Origin: Alloactinosynnema sp. L-07 | Lineage (GTDB): Bacteria; Actinomycetota; Actinomycetes; Mycobacteriales; Pseudonocardiaceae | Length of the DNA stretch: 64,000 nucleotides | Assembly (NCBI RefSeq): GCF_900070365.1 | Contig: NZ_LN850107.1 | Coordinates: 62,001 to 126,000 of the forward strand | Direction: 5' to 3' | Made by a program: the position numbers and the translations under genes | Notes under the pieces: generated by a model | Databases searched by the model: none | The model's input: only the letters and a program-made list of their open reading frames with translations | Told to the model about the DNA's origin: nothing | Part shown: piece after piece, positions 35,766-44,308 of the stretch | How the letters are laid out: the number at the start of each line of letters is the position of its first letter | How positions within the stretch are numbered: the stretch's first letter is position 1

Positions 35766-36793
35766 TGGCGCAGGCTAGACAGCGCCTCGGCGAGATCCCG
35801 CACTGACTGGTCCCACGTCGACAGCTCATCCCGACGGCGCAGCGCCGCAGCCCGTGCTCGCTGCCGCAGCGCGCTGTCGCTGAGCCAGTTCCGCAAAGCC
35901 GTCGCGAGCGCGTCGGGGTCGCCCGGCGGCAGGAGTGTCCCGCCTTGGCCGAGCGCGTCGGGAACGCCGCTGGCCAGCACCGGGACACCGCGCGCCAGCG
36001 CCTCGGTGACCACCATGCCGAAGGTCTCGGCACGGGACGGCAGGACGAACAGGTCGGCCGCGGCGTAGGCGTCGGCGAGCGGCTCGCCGACCAGGGGACC
36101 GGTGAACTGGATCCGGGCACCGAGCCCGTGCCGCTCGATCAGCGACTCCACCCGCTTGACGTGCGCCGTGTCGGGCAGCGGCCCGACACACTCGCAGTGC
36201 CAAGGCAGGTCGGTCAGCGTCGCGAGGGCCTCGACCAGCACGTCGTGCCCTTTGCGCGGAGTCACCGAGGCCACACAGAGCAGCCGCGACGCGCCGTCCG
36301 TGCCGGGCGCGACCGGCGCTGGGTCGGTGCCGGGCACGACCGTGCGCACCCGGCTCAGTTCGTGGTGCTGGACCAGCCGCGACGCCGTCGACGGGCCGGT
36401 CGCCACCACCAGGCGTGCGGCCCGCAGAACCTCGCCTTCCCGCGCGTCGAGTTTCGCGGCGTCAGCGGGCGTCAGGCCGGTCTCGTCGGCCAGTGGAAGG
36501 TGGACCAGCACGGCCAGCCGCAGCCGGCCGGCATGGGGGAGGACCACCTCGGGCACGCCGCAGGCCACGAGACCGTCGAGCAGCACGACCGCGCCGTCCG
36601 GGCAGTCGGCGAGTGCCTTGGCGAGCAGGGCACGCGCTGTTTGGTCCGGCCTGGGCCAGGTGCCTGGGACAGAGATTTCGTGGACCGGGATCCCCAGGTC
36701 CACGAGCCCCGCGCACATCCGCCGGTCGTAGACGTTACCCCCGCTGGGCGTCACCGGGTCGTCGATGCCGCCCGGCACCACGATGTGGATCAC
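35762..36793 (-). CDS. GT4-family glycosyltransferase
   Basis: A 343-residue GT-B enzyme. GTG at 36793 overlaps the preceding stop (GTGA) and gives the N-terminus [13 protein letters not shown]. The C-terminal domain has [20 protein letters not shown] and the nucleotide-sugar motif [17 protein letters not shown] with the E-x7-E pair. It transfers a sugar with retention of configuration. Coupling to the pterin-fold gene suggests the glycosyl acceptor is the pterin- or pyrimidine-derived compound or its lipid-linked form. Confidence 0.88.
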   Translation of the reverse strand: MIHIVVPGGIDDPVTPSGGNVYDRRMCAGLVDLGIPVHEISVPGTWPRPDQTARALLAKALADCPDGAVVLLDGLVACGVPEVVLPHAGRLRLAVLVHLPLADETGLTPADAAKLDAREGEVLRAARLVVATGPSTASRLVQHHELSRVRTVVPGTDPAPVAPGTDGASRLLCVASVTPRKGHDVLVEALATLTDLPWHCECVGPLPDTAHVKRVESLIERHGLGARIQFTGPLVGEPLADAYAAADLFVLPSRAETFGMVVTEALARGVPVLASGVPDALGQGGTLLPPGDPDALATALRNWLSDSALRQRARAAALRRRDELSTWDQSVRDLAEALSSLRQ

Positions 36794-37200
36794 AGCGAGC
36801 GCGTGTAGCCGGCCCACGCGACGTGCGACTCCTGCAGCGTGACCTCGATCCCGGCCAGCCCGCGCGCGCCTTCACCGAGCGCGCCTTGGTGCACCCGGTC
36901 GGCGAGCTGGTCGGCGATGTGCTTGGCGAGGTACTCGGTCGAGGTGTTGATCCCGGCGAAAGCGGGAACGTCATCGAGGTTCCGGTAGTTCAGTTCATCG
37001 AGGACCTCGTGAAGTTGGACGGTCGCCAGTCCGATGTCGACGACGATGTTGTCGGCGTCGAGTTCAGGTCGGGTGAACCGGGCGTCCACCACATACGTGG
37101 CTCCATGTAACCGCTGCGCTGGTCCGAAGACCTCGCCGCGGAAGCTGTGGGCGATCATCACGTGATCACGGACAGTGATGCTGAACAGGGTGTCCTCCAC
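36790..37200 (-). CDS. 6-pyruvoyl-tetrahydropterin synthase/QueD-fold homologue, metal site degenerate
   Basis: A 136-residue T-fold protein. The family pattern is recognisable ([49 protein letters not shown] with the pterin-anchoring Glu). But the third zinc His (HGH) is Ala34 here, and no Cys occupies the catalytic position before His32. A homologue from S. coelicolor (SCO6650), as I recall, was crystallised and likewise lacks the zinc and catalytic residues. It probably binds a pterin-like substrate for a different reaction. It heads the leftward four-gene unit, divergent from the GTP cyclohydrolase II homologue. Confidence 0.85.
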   Translation of the reverse strand: MEDTLFSITVRDHVMIAHSFRGEVFGPAQRLHGATYVVDARFTRPELDADNIVVDIGLATVQLHEVLDELNYRNLDDVPAFAGINTSTEYLAKHIADQLADRVHQGALGEGARGLAGIEVTLQESHVAWAGYTRSL

Positions 37201-37274
37201 GGTGTGAGCGGGTTACGGTACGACGGCCGGACGATCGTAAATGGCGATCAAGTCGGCCCGGGCGAGAGGACCGG

Positions 37275-37919
37275 ATGCACGAGCAGCATGTCATCAACGG
37301 CGACGACGTCGCCGAGTCGAACCTGGTCACCCGACGTGGCACGTTCCGCGCTGTCGCGTTCCGACTGGCCGGGCACGAACACATGGCCATGGTCTACGGA
37401 AAGGTCCGCCTCCGCGAGCGCGTGCTCGTACGAGTGCACTCCGAGTGCATGACCGGCGACATCTTCGGCGCCATGCGCTGTGAGTGCGGGGAACAGCTGA
37501 ACGCCGCACTAGACGCGATTGTCAGCGAGGGCAGCGGGGTCTTGATCTACCTACGCGGCCACGAGGGTCGCGGAATCGGCCTGGTGGCAAAGGTCCGAAC
37601 ACATGTGCTGCAGGACGAGCAGGGCCTGGACACCCTCGACTCGGCCACGTCACTGGGATTGCCGGTCGACGTCCGGGACTACACCCCCGCCGCGACGGTG
37701 CTCCGACACTTGGGCGTTCGCTCGGTACGCCTGATGTCGAACAACCCGGACAAGGTCGACGCACTGGAGTCGCAGGGCGTACCAGTGGTCGACCGAGTGC
37801 CGCTGCTGGTCCGGGCCACCGACCACAACATCGGATACCTAACAGCCAAGCGAGACCGACTAGGCCACGACCTCCCACAGGTCGACCTGTTCGATCTCCC
37901 CCGCGTGGCCGACAGCTGA
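37275..37919 (+). CDS. GTP cyclohydrolase II homologue with altered switch residue
   Basis: The 214-residue protein has the GCH II zinc Cys set (HSECMTGD Cys58; RCECG Cys69, Cys71), GTP-binding RGHEGRGIGL and the catalytic VDVRDY (Asp132, Arg134). At the position of E. coli Tyr105 (KIRAY) the sequence reads AKVRTH, so the residue is His110. In S. coelicolor SCO6655 the same position is Met, and that enzyme was reported to stop at the formylated pyrimidine (FAPy). The protein lacks a DHBP synthase domain. GAGAGGA precedes ATG 37275. It is likely a pathway-specific rather than riboflavin enzyme. Confidence 0.9.
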   Translation: MHEQHVINGDDVAESNLVTRRGTFRAVAFRLAGHEHMAMVYGKVRLRERVLVRVHSECMTGDIFGAMRCECGEQLNAALDAIVSEGSGVLIYLRGHEGRGIGLVAKVRTHVLQDEQGLDTLDSATSLGLPVDVRDYTPAATVLRHLGVRSVRLMSNNPDKVDALESQGVPVVDRVPLLVRATDHNIGYLTAKRDRLGHDLPQVDLFDLPRVADS

Positions 37920-38091
37920 TCCGCAACCACACCTGCCCGTTCCCCGGACGTCCCTGTCCGGACACCAGAACAACAGAGATTGCGATCCTGTTGCGCGTAC
38001 TCCGGTCTGCTTTGTAAGCATCGATGGAGAAGACGGTCCGGAAAGGGCGGTGAGACGCTGGGTTCCCCCAACCACGGGCGGTGAAGTGCGA

Positions 38092-38511
38092 ATGGCGGCG
38101 GTGCGGGCGGTGCGGGGTGCTATCCAGGTCGACCGGGACGAGCGCGACCTCATCATCGCTGACACGCGAACCCTGCTGGAGGAGATCCTGCTCCGCAACG
38201 AGCTCGCGCCCGACGACATCATCAGTCTCTTCTTCACCACGACCCCCGATCTGGCCAGCGGTTTCCCGGCCGCGGCGGCGCGGGAGTTGGGGCTGGTGGA
38301 CGTTCCGCTGATGTGTGCCACCGAGATCGCGGTGCCCAACGCCCTGCGGCGGGTTGTTCGGGTTCTCGCCCATATCAACACCGACCTCTCGCGGAGCGAC
38401 GTCGAACACGTCTATCTGCGCGGCGCGGGGCGGTTGCGGCCGGATCTGGTCGACCGCTCGCGTCAAATCCAGCGGCGGACTACGCGCGGCGAGCCGGGCT
38501 TGTCCGCGTGA
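38092..38511 (+). CDS. aroH: Chorismate mutase, AroH class
   Basis: A 139-residue monofunctional chorismate mutase of the Bacillus AroH type: RAVRGAIQVDRDE at the N-terminus, TTTPDLASGFPAAAAREL, MCATEIAVPNALRRVVRV (active-site Cys, Glu and Arg) and HVYLRGAGRLRPDL with the conserved Tyr. It converts chorismate to prephenate. GTG at 38086 or ATG 38092 may be the start; upstream frame extension to 38050 is less likely. It is followed by DAHP synthase after 25 bases, so the pair can boost flow towards Phe/Tyr. Confidence 0.85.
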   Translation: MAAVRAVRGAIQVDRDERDLIIADTRTLLEEILLRNELAPDDIISLFFTTTPDLASGFPAAAARELGLVDVPLMCATEIAVPNALRRVVRVLAHINTDLSRSDVEHVYLRGAGRLRPDLVDRSRQIQRRTTRGEPGLSA

Positions 38512-38536
38512 CGGTAGGACGAGAGGAACCACGCTA

Positions 38537-39577
38537 ATGGTAATTGTCATGACGGCCGACGCGACCGAGGCGGATGTCGCGGCGGTTGTCAGCCAGGTGG
38601 AATCGGTCGACGGCCAGGCGTTCGTCAGCCGGGGCGTTCGCCGGACGATCATCGGGCTGGTCGGCGACGTCGACCGGTTCGTCGAGATGGACCTCGACCG
38701 GCTGCGTGGGGTCAGCAGCGTTCGCCGGATCACCGCGGGGTACAAGCTGGTCAGCCGGGAACACCACCCGGCGCGGTCCACCGTCCATGTCGGTGGGGTG
38801 CAGATCGGCCCGCACACCGTCACCATGATCGCCGGGCCGTGCGCGGTCGAGACACCTGAGCAGACCCTCCTCGCGGCGCGGATGGCGCAGGCGGCGGGGG
38901 CGACGATCCTGCGGGGTGGGGCGTTCAAGCCGCGGACCTCGCCGTACGCGTTCCAAGGGCTCGGGGTGCACGGGCTGCGGATCCTGGCCGACGTCAAGCG
39001 CGCCACCGGGATGCCGATCGTGACCGAGGTGGTCGGGCCCAAGGACGTCGACGTGGTCGCCGAGTACGCCGACATGCTGCAGGTCGGCACTCGGAACATG
39101 CAGAACTTCCCGCTGCTGCAAGCCGTCGGCGAGTGCGGCAAGCCGGTTCTCCTCAAGCGCGGCATGAACGCCACGATCGAGGAGTGGCTGATGGCCGCGG
39201 AGTACATCGCCCAGCGCGGCAACCTCGACATCGTGCTGTGCGAGCGCGGGATCCGGACCTTCGAGACCGCGACCCGCAACACCCTCGACATCTCCGCGGT
39301 CCCCGTCGCCCAACGGCTCTCGCACCTGCCGGTGATCGTCGACCCGTCGCACTCCGGCGGCAGGCGCGACCTGGTCCTGCCGTTGAGCCGCGCGGCGATC
39401 GTGGCGGGCGCGGACGGGCTGATCATCGACGTGCACCCCAAGCCGGAGGCCGCGCTGTGCGACGGCCCCCAGGCACTGGTCAAGGAAGACCTGCAGGTGC
39501 TGGCCCACTCGGTGCGCCAACTGACGGCCTTCATGGGCCGCACGCCGCCCCAGCGTGAGGAATGGCTGGCGAGCTAG
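38537..39577 (+). CDS. aroF: 3-deoxy-7-phosphoheptulonate (DAHP) synthase, type I-beta
   Basis: A 346-residue enzyme. The N-terminal ~70 residues form the ferredoxin-like/ACT-type regulatory domain of type I-beta enzymes. The barrel has MIAGPCAVETPEQ (metal Cys), LRGGAFKPRTSPYAFQG, LQVGTRNMQNFPLLQ, LLKRGMNATIEEWL and VDPSHSGGRRD. It condenses erythrose 4-phosphate with phosphoenolpyruvate, the first shikimate step. GAGAGGA precedes ATG 38537. Paired with chorismate mutase it may form the actinobacterial type of complex that is feedback regulated by prephenate-derived amino acids (inference). Confidence 0.92.
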   Translation: MVIVMTADATEADVAAVVSQVESVDGQAFVSRGVRRTIIGLVGDVDRFVEMDLDRLRGVSSVRRITAGYKLVSREHHPARSTVHVGGVQIGPHTVTMIAGPCAVETPEQTLLAARMAQAAGATILRGGAFKPRTSPYAFQGLGVHGLRILADVKRATGMPIVTEVVGPKDVDVVAEYADMLQVGTRNMQNFPLLQAVGECGKPVLLKRGMNATIEEWLMAAEYIAQRGNLDIVLCERGIRTFETATRNTLDISAVPVAQRLSHLPVIVDPSHSGGRRDLVLPLSRAAIVAGADGLIIDVHPKPEAALCDGPQALVKEDLQVLAHSVRQLTAFMGRTPPQREEWLAS

Positions 39578-39593
39578 CGGGAAAGTCCATTAT

Positions 39594-39632
39594 GGACTGT
39601 CCGGCCTGCGTTCGCCGCGGGCCGGACAGTCC
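39594..39632 (+). terminator. Hairpin terminator after the DAHP synthase gene
   Basis: Perfect 13-base arms (GGACTGTCCGGCC at 39594-39606 and its complement at 39620-39632) surround a 13-base loop, 16 bases after the stop codon. Confidence 0.75.
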
Positions 39633-39709
39633 GCATTTCGGAAGACAAACGGCGCCTACGCGCGGGACATGATGGGTGGGCCCACCACCTGCCAGTGCCA
39701 GGAGTGCCG

Positions 39710-41878
39710 ATGAGAACCGCGCACCGGACCTGCCCCATCTGCGACGCCATCTGCGGCCTGCGGCTCACCGTCGACGACGGCGGCCAGGTCACGTCGGTCA
39801 AGGGCGACCGCGACGACCCGCTGTCCAAGGGCTACCTGTGCCCCAAGGGCGCCAGCCTGGCCAACATCGACGCCGACCCCGACCGCCTGCGCATGCCGAT
39901 GATCCGTGAGGGCGAGCAGTGGCGCGAGGCGAGCTGGGAAGAGGCGTTCCGCGCGGTCGACACGGGTCTGCGCGCCGTCATGGACACCCATGGCCGGGAC
40001 GCGGTCGGTGTCTACTTCGGCAACCCGACCTATCACACGATGGCGGGTTTCATGTACCGCCAACCGCTCTCGCAGTCCCTGGGCAGCCGCAACGTCTACT
40101 CGGCCGCGACGATCGACCAGATGCCCAAACACGTCTCCACCGGCCTGATGTTCGGCGACGCCATGGCATTCCCCGTGCCCGACATCGACCGTACAGACTA
40201 TCTCCTGGTCCTCGGCGCGAACCCGTTGGTGTCCAACGGCTCCCTCTGTGTGGCCCCCGACTTCGGCGGCAGGCTCAAGGCTTTGAAGGCGCGTGGCGGC
40301 AAGCTCGTGGTGGCCGACCCCCGCCGGACCCGGACCGCCGCGGTCGCGGACGAGCACCTGGCCATTCGTCCGGGTACCGACCCGTACTTCCTGTTGTCGA
40401 TCGTGCATACGTTGCTCACCGAGGATCTGACGACTATCGAGGTCCCTGTCGCGGGCCTTGATGAACTGCGCGCGCTCGCTGCCGACTTCAGTCCGGCGGT
40501 GACGGAGTCGATCACCGGTATCGCGTCCGCGACGACTCACCGCGTGGCCCGTGAACTGGCCGCCGCCCCGAGCGCGGCGGTGTATGGGCGGATCGGCACC
40601 AGCACGGTCGAGTTCGGCACGGTGGCGCAGTGGTTGATCGACACGGTCAACATCCTGACCGGAAACTTTGACTCTCCTGGCGGCGTGATGTTCACCCGCA
40701 CGGCCGCGTTCGAGATCTTCCGGACTGGTCAGACGTTCGCGATGGGTTCCTGGCACAGTCGGGTTCGCGGGCTTCCGGAGATTCTTGGCGAGGTTCCGGT
40801 CGCCACTCTCGCTGATGAGATCGAGACGCCTGGGGAGGGTCAGGTTCGGGCGATGATCATGATTGCCGGGAATCTCGTTCTGTCGGCGCCCAACGGACCG
40901 CGGCTTGACCGGGCGTTCGCGGACCTCGATTTCATGGTCTGCGTCGATCCCTATCTCAACGAGACCACTAAGCACGCCAACGTCATCCTCCCCCCGCCAG
41001 GCATCCTCCAGGCCCCGCATTACGACTTCCTTGAGTTGACGGTGGTCGTGCGCAACTACGTCCGTTTCTCGCCCGCTGTGAAGCCGCTGGCGGATGACCA
41101 GCGCTCGGAGGCGGAGATTCTGGCCAAGTTGACGATGATCGTCAGCGGTATGGGGCCGGATGGTGAGGTGGCGGGCTTTGACGAGATGGTCATCGGCGGG
41201 CTTCTGGAGGCTATGACTCAGATCCCGATCACTACGATCGCTGGTCGTGATCCTGTTGAGGTTCGAGCGGAACTTACCGGTGACACCGGCCCCGAGATCT
41301 TCCTGGACGCGTTGCTGAAACTCGGACCGTACGGGCTCTCGTTGGCGGAACTGAAGAAGCACCCCAGCGGACTTGATCTGGGTGAGTTGAAGCCGCGGTT
41401 TGGTGAGCTTCTCATGACGGCGTCGGGCAAGGTCGAACTGGCGCCGGAACCCCTTGCCGAAGAAGTGGGACGACTGAAGGAGCGTCTGGCGGCTGAGCCT
41501 GCCGATCTGTTGCTCATCGGGCGTAGGCAGTTGAGGTCGAACAACAGTTGGCTGCACAACGTCCCCACGTTGGTTGGTGGGAGCAACCAATGCACGCTTC
41601 AGGTGAACCCCGCCGACATCGAACGACTCGGCCTGGGGGAGCGGGCGATCATCAAGTCGGCGGCGGGTGAGCTTGTCGTGCCGGTGGAGGCGACCGACAC
41701 GATCATGGCGGGCGTGGTGAGCCTGCCGCACGGTTGGGGCCATACGGAGAAGTCGATGCCAGTGGCGCTGGCTCATGCAGGGGTCAACGCGAACGCGCTC
41801 ACCAACGAGATGGTCATCGATCGGGCGTCGGGAAACGCGGTGTTCTCCGGAGTGCCCGTGACGGTCCGACCCGCTTAA
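39710..41878 (+). CDS. Molybdopterin-dependent oxidoreductase with N-terminal [4Fe-4S] site
   Basis: A 722-residue protein of the DMSO reductase superfamily. The iron-sulfur site is TCPICDAICGLR with the fourth Cys in GYLCPKG (C-x2-C-x3-C-x~28-C). Molybdopterin-binding pieces include ANPLVSNGSLC, VVADPRRTRTA, ETTKHANVILPPPGILQAPHYDF, and a C-terminal beta-barrel with LRSNNSWLHNVPTLVGG and VNPADIERLGLGE. Relatives include formate dehydrogenase-like and nitrate reductase-like enzymes; the active-site ligand region (PKHVSTGLMFG) shows no Sec/Cys, so formate activity is uncertain. GGAG precedes ATG 39710. Confidence 0.87.
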   Translation: MRTAHRTCPICDAICGLRLTVDDGGQVTSVKGDRDDPLSKGYLCPKGASLANIDADPDRLRMPMIREGEQWREASWEEAFRAVDTGLRAVMDTHGRDAVGVYFGNPTYHTMAGFMYRQPLSQSLGSRNVYSAATIDQMPKHVSTGLMFGDAMAFPVPDIDRTDYLLVLGANPLVSNGSLCVAPDFGGRLKALKARGGKLVVADPRRTRTAAVADEHLAIRPGTDPYFLLSIVHTLLTEDLTTIEVPVAGLDELRALAADFSPAVTESITGIASATTHRVARELAAAPSAAVYGRIGTSTVEFGTVAQWLIDTVNILTGNFDSPGGVMFTRTAAFEIFRTGQTFAMGSWHSRVRGLPEILGEVPVATLADEIETPGEGQVRAMIMIAGNLVLSAPNGPRLDRAFADLDFMVCVDPYLNETTKHANVILPPPGILQAPHYDFLELTVVVRNYVRFSPAVKPLADDQRSEAEILAKLTMIVSGMGPDGEVAGFDEMVIGGLLEAMTQIPITTIAGRDPVEVRAELTGDTGPEIFLDALLKLGPYGLSLAELKKHPSGLDLGELKPRFGELLMTASGKVELAPEPLAEEVGRLKERLAAEPADLLLIGRRQLRSNNSWLHNVPTLVGGSNQCTLQVNPADIERLGLGERAIIKSAAGELVVPVEATDTIMAGVVSLPHGWGHTEKSMPVALAHAGVNANALTNEMVIDRASGNAVFSGVPVTVRPA

Positions 41879-41894
41879 CGGCAGGCCATGCCTA

Positions 41895-42785
41895 CTAGCC
41901 GCTCTCGGAGGTCGCGGCCAACAACGGGACGACGACGTCACTGACTGGGGTGGCGATGCCATGTCGGCGTCCCAGGCGTCGCACGACGCCGTTGCGGGCC
42001 TCCCATTCCAGGGGACGGCAGGCGACGCGGTCGGCCAAGATGGACGAACCAAGGCCCGGCGCCATCGCGGCCAGGGCGTCGACCAGTTCCCCGCCCACCG
42101 TGTCGTCCAGTCGGGCGCCCTCGGCCCGAGCCACCGCGAGGCATTCGGCGGCCATCGCCCGCGCGAGTTCCTGAATGTCTTCGCGGCGGTAGATGCCCGC
42201 TGGTCGCCCGGTGAGGGCCATCAATCCACCAACCGCGTTGCTCGTGAGCTTGCGCCACAGTTCGGTGGTGAAGTCGTCCACGGTCTCGACCAGGGTCATT
42301 CCGCCGTGCATCAGCGAGGCGAACCTGTCGCCCGCCTCGCCCGAGGGCACCATTATCCGCGAGCCTGCCCGCAGCACGACGTGGTTCGACGCCACCGACT
42401 CGGCGCCGAACCAGACGATCGCGGGAAGTACCGCGGCCTGCCCCACCAGCGGCATGACGCGCTCCCGGTGTTCGACACCGTTTTGCAGGACCACCACAGT
42501 GGTGTCCTCATCGCACAGTGCCGACAGATAGCCCGCCGTCGCGGCGGTCTGATGAGCCTTGACAGCGAGCAGGACCCAGTCCACCGGGCCGTGCACATCC
42601 GCCGGAGAAGTGAGCACGGGTCCAGGCAACACGGTCTTCTCGCCGGTTCGCTCGTTCGCCACAGTGATCCGACCGGGATCGCGTCGTCCGCACAGTACCG
42701 TCTTGTACCGCCCGGCCTGCTGCACCGCTGCCGCGCACACCGAGCCGATCGCTCCAGGACCGACCACCGCTACCCGTTCCGGCAC
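41895..42785 (-). CDS. 2-dehydropantoate 2-reductase-like ketopantoate reductase
   Basis: A 296-residue NADP-dependent oxidoreductase of the ApbA/PanE family. The N-terminal VAVVGPGAIGSVCAAAV binds the cofactor, VLLAVKAHQT contains a conserved Lys, VVVLQNGVEHRERV the Asn, and the C-terminal WRKLTSNAVGGLMALTGRP the catalytic Lys. Ketopantoate reduction for CoA synthesis or a related keto-acid reduction is likely. It is close behind the response regulator gene (3-base gap), probably co-transcribed, which is not usual for panE. Confidence 0.82.
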   Translation of the reverse strand: MPERVAVVGPGAIGSVCAAAVQQAGRYKTVLCGRRDPGRITVANERTGEKTVLPGPVLTSPADVHGPVDWVLLAVKAHQTAATAGYLSALCDEDTTVVVLQNGVEHRERVMPLVGQAAVLPAIVWFGAESVASNHVVLRAGSRIMVPSGEAGDRFASLMHGGMTLVETVDDFTTELWRKLTSNAVGGLMALTGRPAGIYRREDIQELARAMAAECLAVARAEGARLDDTVGGELVDALAAMAPGLGSSILADRVACRPLEWEARNGVVRRLGRRHGIATPVSDVVVPLLAATSESG

Positions 42786-42788
42786 GGC

Positions 42789-43394
42789 CTACAGCCAGCC
42801 TGCTTCTCGGGCTATGCGGATGGCGTCCACGCGGTTGCGGGCGTTCAGCTTGGTGACGATGGAGGCCAGGTAGTTGCGTACGGTGCCGGGGGAGAGGAAC
42901 AGCCTGCCCGCGATCTGTTGAGCGTCCAAACCATCCGCTGCGAGGCGCAGGATCTCGGTTTCGCGATCGGTGAGTGGGCAGTCGGGCATGTCCCAGGCGG
43001 CCAGTGCCAGTTGACTGTCCACAACTCGCTCACCTGCGGCTACTCGGCGGGCGGCGTTGGCGAGTTTGTCGGCGGGGGCGTCCTTGAGCATGAAGCCGTT
43101 GACCTTCGCGGCCAGTGCCCGGCGGACCGTCGCAGGCCTGCCGAGGCTGGTCAGGATCAGGGTGCGGCACGACGGTAGTTCGGCGTGGAGTTCGACGGCG
43201 GCGGTCAGGCCGTCTTTTCCAGGCAGGTCGATGTCGATGATGGCGACATCAGGCGAGCATTGGAGGGCCGTGGGCACGATCTTGTCGCCCTCGGCTACTT
43301 CGGCCACTACCTCGATGTCCTCTTCGAGGTTGAGCAGCGCCACAAGCGCACCCCGGACCATATGCATGTCCTCGGCGAGCAGCACCCTGATCAC
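42789..43394 (-). CDS. NarL/FixJ-family response regulator (orphan, DesR-like)
   Basis: A 201-residue regulator. The receiver has the acidic pair in LLAEDMH, phospho-Asp in VAIIDIDLPGKDG, and Lys in GFMLKDAP. A LuxR-type helix-turn-helix (LTDRETEILRLAADGLDAQQIAGRLFLSPGTVRNYLASI) follows. GTG at 43394 is chosen to begin directly with VIRVLLAED. No histidine kinase lies nearby, so its partner is elsewhere. It is next to a SARP gene and upstream of the ketopantoate-reductase-like gene. Confidence 0.88.
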   Translation of the reverse strand: MIRVLLAEDMHMVRGALVALLNLEEDIEVVAEVAEGDKIVPTALQCSPDVAIIDIDLPGKDGLTAAVELHAELPSCRTLILTSLGRPATVRRALAAKVNGFMLKDAPADKLANAARRVAAGERVVDSQLALAAWDMPDCPLTDRETEILRLAADGLDAQQIAGRLFLSPGTVRNYLASIVTKLNARNRVDAIRIAREAGWL

Positions 43395-43472
43395 GACGAC
43401 CCCTTGCTCGTGCAAACTTTGAAGAGCGAGAGCATCGTAGCCCCGGTGGCGGTGCGGCGGCGGGATTGGGGG

Positions 43473-43515
43473 GACACCGCCCGCCGCGCATGCCCTCGCA
43501 GCGGCGGACGGTGTC
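43473..43515 (-). terminator. Hairpin terminator overlapping the stop codon of the small SARP gene
   Basis: Fifteen-base arms (43473-43487 and 43501-43515, GACACCGCCCGCCGC) pair with a single C-A mismatch around a 13-base loop. It overlaps the first bases of the stop codon of the leftward SARP gene (43514-43516), separating it from the response regulator unit. Confidence 0.6.
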
Positions 43516-44308
43516 AGCTTGTGGACGTCCCGACCGACAGCAGCTCCCGTTGCAGTTTCTGCAGATCAGCGCAGGGTTCGAGGCCGAGTTCCTCGTTCAG
43601 CTTCGTCCGCAGGTCGCGGTACATCTCCAGGGCCTCCAGGCGCCGTCCGCTCAGTCCCAGTGCCTTCATCAGCTGCCCGTGCAGGCCCTCGTCGTGCGGG
43701 TTCTCCGCGACCAGGGAACGCAGCTCGGGGATCAGGGCGCGGTGCTGGCCCGCCTCGATCTCGGCCTGGATGCGCAGGTATCGGGCGGCGTTGTACTGCT
43801 CCTCCAGGTCGACCGCGTACGCCGACAGCACCGGCCCGCACGGCACGTTGGCCATCGGCGGTCCCGCCCACAGCGCCAACGCCGCCCGTAGCGTGTTGGC
43901 CGCCGCGGCCGGGTCGGTGGCCAGGAGGTCGCGGCCCTGTTTGCAGAGCCGCTGGAAGGTGAAGACGTCGATCTGCTCGCGGTCCACTTTGAACACGTAC
44001 CCCGGCGGCTTGGTTACCACCACGTCGCCCGCCGCCAGGCCGTTGCGCTCGATGCATTGCCGCAGGTGGTAGACGTAGGTCTGCATGGTCTTGCGGACGC
44101 TTCGGGGCGGGTCCTGGGCCCATAATTCCCGGATGATCGTGTCTGCGTCGACGACCTGGCCCGCGCGCATTAGCAGCAGTGCGAGAAGCTGCAGCACTTT
44201 CGGCCCGGTGGGTGCGTAGTCCACTTCGTCCATGCGGACTTCCAACGGGCCAAGAAGTGTGAAACGGACAGCGGGCTTGTCAGGTTGGTCGCCGCGCGCG
44301 CGTGTCAC
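43514..44308 (-). CDS. SARP-family transcriptional activator
   Basis: A 264-residue protein with an OmpR-type winged helix (FTLLGPLEVRMD to GYVFKVD, ~15-110) followed by the bacterial transcriptional activation domain (IDVFTFQRLCKQGRDLL to LQKLQRELL, ~115-258). It has no ATPase part, like DnrI and ActII-ORF4. Such activators bind direct repeats of heptamers near promoters of antibiotic genes. It lies ~7 kb left of the polyketide genes and may act on them or on a nearer target. Confidence 0.9.
   Translation of the reverse strand: MTRARGDQPDKPAVRFTLLGPLEVRMDEVDYAPTGPKVLQLLALLLMRAGQVVDADTIIRELWAQDPPRSVRKTMQTYVYHLRQCIERNGLAAGDVVVTKPPGYVFKVDREQIDVFTFQRLCKQGRDLLATDPAAAANTLRAALALWAGPPMANVPCGPVLSAYAVDLEEQYNAARYLRIQAEIEAGQHRALIPELRSLVAENPHDEGLHGQLMKALGLSGRRLEALEMYRDLRTKLNEELGLEPCADLQKLQRELLSVGTSTS

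Noticed and set aside
37275..37919. Standard riboflavin gene ribA
   Set aside because: The switch Tyr is His, no other riboflavin-pathway synthase is nearby apart from a RibD-type reductase, and the context is a specialised locus.
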